Source of the DNA: Candidatus Omnitrophota bacterium
GTDB lineage: Bacteria > Omnitrophota > Gorgyraeia > Aquiviventales > Aquiviventaceae
Direction: 5' to 3'
DNA length: 40,394 nt
Assembly: GCA_016209275.1 (NCBI GenBank)
Contig: JACQWM010000061.1
Span: 1 to 40,394, forward strand
Shown here: positions 35,393 through 40,394 of the stretch, piece after piece
Position numbering within the stretch: the first letter of the stretch is position 1
How the letters are laid out: each line of letters opens with the position of its first letter
Notes under the pieces: model-generated
Told to the model about the DNA's origin: nothing
Seen by the model: the letters and a program-made list of their open reading frames with translations, nothing else
The model's database searches: none
Made by a program: the position numbers and the translations under genes

Positions 35393-36304
35393 ATGCTTCC
35401 TCCAGCGCTGGCTCAACTATCTGAAGGGCGCAAGCAGACGGCGCTCATCCTCTGCGCGGCGGTTGCCGGCGCAGTGTTGCTCGCCCAGTGGGTGTGCGTG
35501 CCGGCGGCCTCGCGCCTGAGCACCCAGCGGGCGATGCTCAGCGAGCTGAAGGCAAAGCATGCGCACGCCGCCGCCGTCACGCAGCAGCCGGTTGACGCGG
35601 TTGCGGATCGGGCGCGGCAGCAGCGGCGCCAAGCGCTGGAGGCTCGCCTGGGGAGGAGCCAATCGCTGCCCAAGATCCTCGAAGAACTGCAGCGGCGCGC
35701 CGGAGGGCATCGGCTGGCCGTCGTCATCACGCCGGCGCGGCCGGATGATCCGCGCGCCGCCCACCTGGTGCGCGCCGGGCCTTCGCTCACGCTGCGCGAA
35801 GTGCTCCTCAACGCGCAGCTCACCGGGACCTTGCGCGACATCGCCGAGTTTCTTGGCGCGCTCTCCGGAGCTCCCTTCGCCTCATCGGTGAGAGCGGCAT
35901 CGCTCACTGCGTCAACGGCGGCGCCTGCGCCGTTGCGCGCGAACGTGCAGCTGGCCGTCTATCTTCCCGCGGCCGAGGCTGTGCCGCCTGGCATGCCGAG
36001 CACGGCCGCAGCACCGCTGCCCATCGAATCAAGTGCCACGGCGCGCGCAGCACAGCAAGCGCTGGCCGGCGGCCTAGCCTGGGGGCGGGATCCGTTTCCG
36101 CACAAGGAGGAGCGGGCGGCGGCCGCGGCCTCGCTGCATCTTGAAGGCATCTTGTGGGATGCGGCGATCCCGATGGCCATCATCAACGGCCAGACGCTGG
36201 GCGTGGGCGACACCTTTGAGGGCTACCGCATCACGGCCATCACGAACGATGAGGTCTCCTTGTCCAACGGCGCCGACACGTTCCAACTGCATCTATCCCC
36301 CTAA
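35393..36304 (+). CDS. PilO-PilP (GspM-GspC-like) fusion
   Basis: A 303-residue bitopic protein. TM helix (about 17-38), coiled coil (about 43-100) and a ferredoxin-like PilO domain (about 100-190; LTGTLRDIAEFLGALSGAPF is the PilO signature). After a Pro/Ala-rich linker come GRDPF and residues about 233-303, with LHLEGILWDAAIPMAIING then LGVGDTFEGYRI and V-LSNGADTFQLHL, matching the PilP/GspC homology-region fold. In other systems PilP/GspC contacts the secretin, so the machine should dock onto one, though no secretin gene is in the window. It starts 3 bp after the PilM-PilN stop. Confidence 0.82.
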   Translation: MLPPALAQLSEGRKQTALILCAAVAGAVLLAQWVCVPAASRLSTQRAMLSELKAKHAHAAAVTQQPVDAVADRARQQRRQALEARLGRSQSLPKILEELQRRAGGHRLAVVITPARPDDPRAAHLVRAGPSLTLREVLLNAQLTGTLRDIAEFLGALSGAPFASSVRAASLTASTAAPAPLRANVQLAVYLPAAEAVPPGMPSTAAAPLPIESSATARAAQQALAGGLAWGRDPFPHKEERAAAAASLHLEGILWDAAIPMAIINGQTLGVGDTFEGYRITAITNDEVSLSNGADTFQLHLSP

Positions 36305-36363
36305 GCGGCCCGCACCATTTACCGACTAGACCTTACAGGCGGATTATGTGACAATACTCGTCT

Positions 36364-36999
36364 ATGGAAACTCTCAGAGAATTCTTCGCGAACCTCTACC
36401 ACTTCGATGCGCTCATCCGGTGGGGCGGCTACACCGTGCTCGTGGGGATCGTGTTTGCCGAAACCGGCTTGCTCGCCGGCTTCTTTCTGCCCGGCGATTC
36501 GCTGCTGGTGACGGCCGGGCTCTTGGCGGTCGGGGACGGGCCCTTGAACATTGGGGCGCTGATCATCCTCTTGAGCGCGGCGGCGATCGCGGGCGATAGC
36601 ACCGGCTACGCGATCGGCTATCATGCCGGGCCGAAAATCTTCCGGCGCGAGGATTCCCGGTGGTTTCGGAAAGAGCACGTGCGGAGGACCCAGCGGTTCT
36701 ATGACACCTACGGCGCAAAAACGATCGTCCTGGCTCGTTTCATGCCGTTTGTTCGGACCTTCGCGCCGACCGTCGCCGGCGTGGCGCGGATGCGCTACCG
36801 GACGTTTGTGATCTTTAATATCCTCGGCGGTATTAGCTGGGTGGCCAGCATGACGCTGGCCGGGTATTGGCTGGGCCGCTCGGTTCCGCATATCGATCGG
36901 CAGCTGCATTGGATCATCTTGGGGATTATCATCGTCTCGATGCTCCCCATCATTCGAGAATGGCTGGTCAGCCGCCATCGCCGCCATGAGCCCGCCTGA
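36364..36999 (+). CDS. DedA-family inner-membrane protein
   Basis: A 211-residue multi-pass protein with the DedA/SNARE-associated (VTT) signatures: FAETGLLAGFFLPGDSLL near residues 32-50 and ARFMPFVRTFAPTVAGVARM in the middle, with about five hydrophobic segments. Many DedA proteins are lipid (undecaprenyl-phosphate or phospholipid) translocases or support membrane proton homeostasis. The 59-bp gap upstream shows no clear promoter and no strong ribosome-binding site. It overlaps the helicase gene by 14 bp and may begin a separate housekeeping operon. Confidence 0.93.
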   Translation: METLREFFANLYHFDALIRWGGYTVLVGIVFAETGLLAGFFLPGDSLLVTAGLLAVGDGPLNIGALIILLSAAAIAGDSTGYAIGYHAGPKIFRREDSRWFRKEHVRRTQRFYDTYGAKTIVLARFMPFVRTFAPTVAGVARMRYRTFVIFNILGGISWVASMTLAGYWLGRSVPHIDRQLHWIILGIIIVSMLPIIREWLVSRHRRHEPA

Positions 37000-38242
37000 G
37001 CCGCTCCCCGAAGCGGCCTTCGACGACCTAAGGCTGCATCCGAATTTGCTCAAGGGGATCCATGACCTGGGGTTTTTGCGGCCCACGCCGATCCAGGCCC
37101 AAGCGATTCCGCACATCCTCGCCGGCCGGGATGTGATCGGCTGCGCGCAGACCGGCACGGGAAAAACCGCGGCGTTTGTCTTGCCGATTCTCCATCGATT
37201 GCTGCTTCGCCCCTCCACCAGGCACCTCCGAGCGCTCATCATTGCCCCGACCCGCGAGCTCGCCTTGCAGTCGATGGATCATCTCAAGGCCCTCTCGCGC
37301 TACGTGCATCTTAAGGGTGCGGCGATTTTCGGCGGGGTGCCGATGGATCCTCAGATCAAGGCGCTCACCCAGGGCGTGGACATTGTCTCGGCCACCCCAG
37401 GGCGGCTGCTCGACCACGTCTACTCAGGGCGGATCAATTTCGTGGACCTGGAGGTGTTCGTGCTGGATGAGGCGGATCGCATGCTGGACATGGGCTTTTT
37501 GCCGGACATCCAGAAGATCATGCGGTTGCTGCCGGTGAAGCGGCAGAACCTGCTGTTTTCCGCCACCATGCCTCCCTCGGTCCTCACCCTGGTCCATCAG
37601 ATCCTGCACCATCCGGTCACCGTCGAAATCGGCCAGCGCTCAAGCCCTGCGGTCGGCATCCGCCATGCCATCTATCCGGTGGCGCGCGCGCAGAAAGTGG
37701 AGCTCCTCGCCCATCTGCTGCGCCAGCCCGGCATGACCTCGGTCCTGGTCTTTAGCCGCACCAAGCACTATGCGGATCGGTTGAGCCAGATGCTGCAGCG
37801 GCACGGGTTTTCCGTCTCGGTGCTGCACGGCGACCGCAGCCAGAGCCAGCGCCTGCGAGCCCTCGATCAATTCCGGCGCGGCAAAACCCAGGTCATGGTG
37901 GCGACCGATATCGCCGCGCGCGGCATCGACATCGAGGACATCACCCATGTCATCAACTTCGACGTGCCCAATACCCCGGACGATTACGTGCACCGCATCG
38001 GGCGGACCGCCCGGGCCGAGGCGACCGGCGATGCCTTTACACTGATCGATCATGACGAGGAGCCGCTCATCGCCGACATCGAGCGGGCCCTGGCCCGCAC
38101 CTTGCCCCGCGTGACCCTGCCGGATTTTCAGTACAAGAAATCCGAGCCCCATCGTCCGCATGAGCCGTACCGACATCGTCCGGGGCAGCGCCCGCCGCCT
38201 CGCGCCCATGATGCGCATGGCCATCGGTACCGTCATCGATAA
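36986..38242 (+). CDS. DEAD-box RNA helicase (RhlE-like)
   Basis: A 418-residue helicase with the full motif set: Q motif (F-RPTPIQAQAIP), motif I AQTGTGKT (about 53-60), PTRELA, ATPGRL, DEAD (161-164), SAT, VFSRTKHYADRL, VATDIAARGIDI and HRIGRTARA. After the core there is a short basic tail rich in His, Arg and Pro (about 385-418), likely for RNA contact. It is RhlE-like in length. Role: ATP-dependent RNA remodelling in ribosome assembly or RNA decay. Confidence 0.96.
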   Translation: MSPPEPLPEAAFDDLRLHPNLLKGIHDLGFLRPTPIQAQAIPHILAGRDVIGCAQTGTGKTAAFVLPILHRLLLRPSTRHLRALIIAPTRELALQSMDHLKALSRYVHLKGAAIFGGVPMDPQIKALTQGVDIVSATPGRLLDHVYSGRINFVDLEVFVLDEADRMLDMGFLPDIQKIMRLLPVKRQNLLFSATMPPSVLTLVHQILHHPVTVEIGQRSSPAVGIRHAIYPVARAQKVELLAHLLRQPGMTSVLVFSRTKHYADRLSQMLQRHGFSVSVLHGDRSQSQRLRALDQFRRGKTQVMVATDIAARGIDIEDITHVINFDVPNTPDDYVHRIGRTARAEATGDAFTLIDHDEEPLIADIERALARTLPRVTLPDFQYKKSEPHRPHEPYRHRPGQRPPPRAHDAHGHRYRHR

Positions 38243-38248
38243 CTCGTC

Positions 38249-39322
38249 ATGCAAGTCGGCCTGATTGGATTGCCGCAATCCGGAAAAAAGACGCTGCTGC
38301 GGCTGCTCACGGGTGTTGATGCCACCACCGTCTCCCACGGAAACGGCGGGGCGATCCCCGGCATCTGCCCGGTCCGCGATCCGCGGCTGGATCGGCTGGC
38401 CGCCATGTACCGCCCGAAGAAACTCACCCCGGCGACGATCGAATATCACCTCCTGCCTGATCTGACCAAAGATTCCGCGAAAAACCAGGAGCTCTTCAAG
38501 GCGTTGGAGCGGGTCGATGTCTTCGGGGTCGTGGTCCGCGCCTTTGCGGATACGGCCGTGTTCCATCTTGAGGGCTCGGTCGATCCGCTCCGGGACATCG
38601 AGATCGTCGTCAACGAGCTGTTGCTGAATGACCTGCTGTTCGTGGACAAGCGGCTGGAGCGCATCGCCAAAGACGCCCTCCGCAGCGCGGGCCCTGATCG
38701 CGCGGCGGAGCAGGCCCTCTTGAGAGCGCTGCACGGCCATCTCAACAATAATCAGCCGGTGCGCACGTTTCCGCTGGATGCGGCGGCGGCCAAGCTCTTG
38801 GCGAGCGCGCCTCTCTTGAGCCGCAAGCCGCTGCTCTTGATCTTGAATGTGGGGGAAGAGGAGCTGGCTTCGCATCGTCTGGCGGCTGCCGTGTCCGAGC
38901 GCTATGGAGCGCAGGGGGCGCTCAGCGTCGAAGTCTCGGCGAAAATCGAAGAGGAGCTCTCGCAGTTGGAGGATCCCACAGAGCGCGCGGCGTTTCTGGC
39001 GGATTTAGGGCTGGCCGAGTCGGCCATTGACCGGCTGACGAGGATGAGTTACAGTGCCTTAGGGCTGATCTCCTACTTCACGGTGGGGGAGGATGAGGTG
39101 CGCGCCTGGACGATCCGCCGCGGAGCGGCAGCGCCGGAGGCCGGCGGGGCGATTCATTCCGACATCGCCCGGGGTTTTATCCGGGCCGAGCGGATCGCCT
39201 ATGAGGATCTCATCAGCCTCGGCAGCGAGCAGGCCGTCAGCCAGGCCGGGAAAGCGCAGCTGAAAGGCAAAGAGTATGTGGTGGAGGACGGCGACATCCT
39301 CAATTTTCGCTTCAATGTCTAA
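38249..39322 (+). CDS. YchF/OLA1-like P-loop protein with degraded nucleotide-binding motifs
   Basis: A 357-residue protein with the length and layout of YchF (about 363). It begins VGLIGLPQSGKKTLL, has ICPVRDPRLDRLAAMYRPKK as in YchF, a helical insert (about 125-180), and a C-terminal TGS-type domain (about 270-357) ending VVEDGDILNFRFNV. The P-loop reads SGKKT: Lys14 replaces the Ser/Thr that binds magnesium. The G3 region has DLTK instead of the usual DxxG. The NxxE region reads NVGEEE. Nucleotide hydrolysis may be lost or altered. YchF binds ribosomes; this looks like a diverged paralogue. Family assignment is firm, activity uncertain. Confidence 0.85.
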   Translation: MQVGLIGLPQSGKKTLLRLLTGVDATTVSHGNGGAIPGICPVRDPRLDRLAAMYRPKKLTPATIEYHLLPDLTKDSAKNQELFKALERVDVFGVVVRAFADTAVFHLEGSVDPLRDIEIVVNELLLNDLLFVDKRLERIAKDALRSAGPDRAAEQALLRALHGHLNNNQPVRTFPLDAAAAKLLASAPLLSRKPLLLILNVGEEELASHRLAAAVSERYGAQGALSVEVSAKIEEELSQLEDPTERAAFLADLGLAESAIDRLTRMSYSALGLISYFTVGEDEVRAWTIRRGAAAPEAGGAIHSDIARGFIRAERIAYEDLISLGSEQAVSQAGKAQLKGKEYVVEDGDILNFRFNV

Positions 39323-39352
39323 GGCGCGCGACATCGGAGGGAGCCGGAAGCC

Positions 39353-39712
39353 ATGAAGGAGATGGTTAAGCAGTTGACCGCCAACCTGAAAACGGTGATC
39401 GCCTTCGTCGAGCAGCGGGCCTCGCCTCCCACCGGGGAGTATTTGGAGGGTGTCTTGACGCGCCAAGGTCTTGAGCCATGCCGCAAGCTCCTTGAGCAAG
39501 CCCTCGGCCCTCCGCTGAAAGATTTCAACGAGGCCAAGACGCTTGAGCCGCGCATCCAAAAAGCGGTGGATCGGCTCGGCGGCATCCGCATCGAGCAGTG
39601 CCTGTTTTTCGCCAAGGGGCAGGACACCCAGGTGGCCTACGCCGCCTTGTGGCCTTGGGCGTCGAATCCTGAGAAGATCACGATCAAGGTGGGGCTGTGC
39701 GAACTGGCGTAA
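39353..39712 (+). CDS. Hypothetical protein (119 aa)
   Basis: I recognise no family. The protein is soluble, with no signal peptide or TM helix. The first 75 residues are predicted mostly helical (KQLTANLKTVIAFVEQ, CRKLLEQALGPPLKDF), followed by a C-terminal beta-strand part (IRIEQCLFFAKG, QVAYAALWPW, KITIKVGLCEL). A strong ribosome-binding site (ggaggga) lies upstream and its gap to the YajQ-family gene is 3 bp, so it is probably expressed and functionally near that protein. Confidence 0.75.
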   Translation: MKEMVKQLTANLKTVIAFVEQRASPPTGEYLEGVLTRQGLEPCRKLLEQALGPPLKDFNEAKTLEPRIQKAVDRLGGIRIEQCLFFAKGQDTQVAYAALWPWASNPEKITIKVGLCELA

Positions 39713-39715
39713 CGC

Positions 39716-40213
39716 ATGGCGAGCGACCACGCCTTTGATATCGTCTCCAACGTCAATTGGCAAGAGCTGCGCAATGCCGTCTCCCAGGCGCAGAAAGAGA
39801 TCGGCACGCGGTTTGATTTCCGCGGCAGCGCGGCGAGTGTTGTCTTCGATGAGGCCGAGAAGATGATGAAGACGACGGCGGATGATCAGGGGCAGCTGCG
39901 CAGCGTCGTGGAGGTGCTGGAGACCAAGATGGCCAAGCGCGGGGTGTCGGTGAGGGCGCTGGCCTGGAGCGCGCCCGAGCAGCTGCCAAGCGGCGGCATG
40001 AAGCAGTCGGCCGCGCTGCAGCAGGGCCTCTCGTCGGAGAAGGCGAGGGACATCGTGAAGGCCATTAAGGATCTCGGCCTGAAGGTGCAGCCGCGCATTG
40101 ACGGCGATGCGGTGCGGGTATCCGGCAAGAAGCTCGATGACTTGCAAGCGGTGATCCACGCGCTTCGCGGGAAGGATTTCGGCATTCCCATCCAGTGCGA
40201 GAATTACCGCTAA
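39716..40213 (+). CDS. yajQ: YajQ-family nucleotide-binding protein
   Basis: A 165-residue full-length YajQ: FDIVSNVNWQELRNAVSQA, IGTRFDFRGSAASV and the closing segment SGKKLDDLQAVIHALRGKDF then PIQCENYR are family hallmarks. Usual length is about 160. YajQ proteins bind nucleotides; some bind c-di-GMP and act with transcription factors. With the MshEN-type proteins at 12202 and 12677, it is a further possible c-di-GMP effector in this window, although no cyclase or phosphodiesterase is encoded. It is the last gene before two hairpins. Confidence 0.93.
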   Translation: MASDHAFDIVSNVNWQELRNAVSQAQKEIGTRFDFRGSAASVVFDEAEKMMKTTADDQGQLRSVVEVLETKMAKRGVSVRALAWSAPEQLPSGGMKQSAALQQGLSSEKARDIVKAIKDLGLKVQPRIDGDAVRVSGKKLDDLQAVIHALRGKDFGIPIQCENYR

Positions 40214-40219
40214 CAATAG

Positions 40220-40270
40220 GCCGAGCGCCCGTCGCGCTCGGCATTCCGCGGCTGCCACGATGGCAGCCGC
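40220..40270. terminator. Two perfect tandem hairpins after yajQ
   Basis: Hairpin 1 has perfect 9-bp arms (gccgagcgc/gcgctcggc, 40220-40242) with a 5-base loop. Hairpin 2 has perfect 10-bp arms (gcggctgcca/tggcagccgc, 40248-40270) with a 3-base loop. They begin 6 bp after the yajQ stop. No U-run follows, so factor-independent termination is uncertain. They could instead be part of the non-coding left end of the transposon that follows. Confidence 0.55.
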
Positions 40271-40349
40271 TGCAGAGGGGGTGATAGCATGAAAACGCTG
40301 GGTCGCTTGAACGCTGTCATACTGGCACCAACCGACAGGAGGTGCCGCG

Positions 40350-40394
40350 ATGACATCCATCGCAGTGAACACGGTGATCGGGATGGACATTGGA
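40350..40394 (+). CDS. Start of a probable IS110-type transposase (3' partial)
   Basis: Only 15 codons are in the window: MTSIAVNTVIGMDIG. A perfect AGGAGG ribosome-binding site lies at 40337-40342, 7 bases before the ATG. The V-IGMDIG strand is like the beginning of the RuvC-like (DEDD) domain of IS110-family transposases, which start V-VG[IM]D. An actin-like or ROK-type kinase beginning GxDIG is also possible. The upstream non-coding stretch with hairpins suits an insertion element end. Too short for certainty. Confidence 0.4.
   Translation, partial: MTSIAVNTVIGMDIG

Noticed and set aside
36305-36363. Promoter before the DedA gene
   Set aside because: Only weak -10-like words (caatac) without a properly spaced -35 element.
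39059-40390. 443-residue minus-strand frame across the YchF-like gene, the 119-aa gene and yajQ
   Set aside because: Composition is that of an antisense shadow, and three plus-strand genes with good ribosome-binding sites explain the region.
40289-40394. Small frame starting ATG AAA ACG upstream of the transposase start
   Set aside because: It is out of frame with the IS110-like start, has no recognisable content and overlaps a perfect ribosome-binding site for the downstream gene.

Overview
The window is GC-rich, gene-dense and almost entirely on the plus strand. Many genes overlap by 4 nt or sit only a few bases apart. It comes from a diderm bacterium: there are two type II secretion/type IV pilus-like assembly platforms, periplasmic proteins, and a giant surface-type repeat protein. 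No taxonomic marker is present. The combination of a giant beta-sandwich repeat protein, compact pilus operons and 7-bp period micro-repeats at gene junctions reminds me of Omnitrophota (OP3), but that is an impression. Elusimicrobiota, Nitrospirota or deltaproteobacterial lineages are not excluded.

Region 1 (1-12194) is the most unusual. It begins inside a giant protein of at least 2020 residues, built from about 15 Ig-like modules and ending in a coiled-coil tail. A signal-peptide/single-TM protein follows, then a 51-residue single-TM peptide. After these comes a complete catalytic F1-type rotary ATPase set in the order epsilon, c-like, b-delta fusion, alpha, gamma, beta. Alpha and beta keep their nucleotide-binding and catalytic residues. 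However, there is no a subunit (atpB). The c-like protein has three predicted TM helices and no acidic residue in any of them, so the ion-carrying carboxylate is missing. As encoded, this cannot be an ordinary proton- or sodium-driven ATP synthase. It looks like an F1-powered membrane machine linked by operon to a giant surface protein and located directly upstream of secretion genes.

Region 2 (12202-21716) is a type II secretion-like operon. In order it encodes a free-standing MshEN-type (GspE N-terminal) protein, GspE, GspF, GspG, GspI-, GspJ- and GspK-like pseudopilins, a GspL/PilM-N protein, a GspM/PilO protein, a small exported coiled-coil protein and a SurA/parvulin-like protein. No secretin (GspD), GspC or prepilin peptidase is seen.

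Region 3 (21731-30320) is regulatory. It holds a convergent GAF histidine kinase, a small excisionase-type HTH protein, two tandem histidine kinases (one with CHASE and PAS domains) that share an unusual C-terminal GGDEF-like remnant, and four single-domain response regulators. These run into region 4 (28475-36304), a type IV pilus-like operon: PilB, a response regulator, PilC, four pilins/pseudopilins (one carrying a discoidin-like domain), a PilM-PilN fusion and a PilO-PilP fusion.

Region 5 (36364-40394) holds a DedA membrane protein, a DEAD-box helicase, a YchF-like protein with a degraded P-loop, a small unknown protein and a YajQ-family protein. Two perfect hairpins follow, and then the first 15 codons of a probable IS110-type transposase cut by the window end.

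A recurring feature is short tandem arrays of 7-bp (once 8-bp) units of differing sequence. They lie at gene junctions and are often read in frame as the first residues of the downstream protein. No stretch over 300 bases lacks a gene, and no rRNA, tRNA or CRISPR array was seen.
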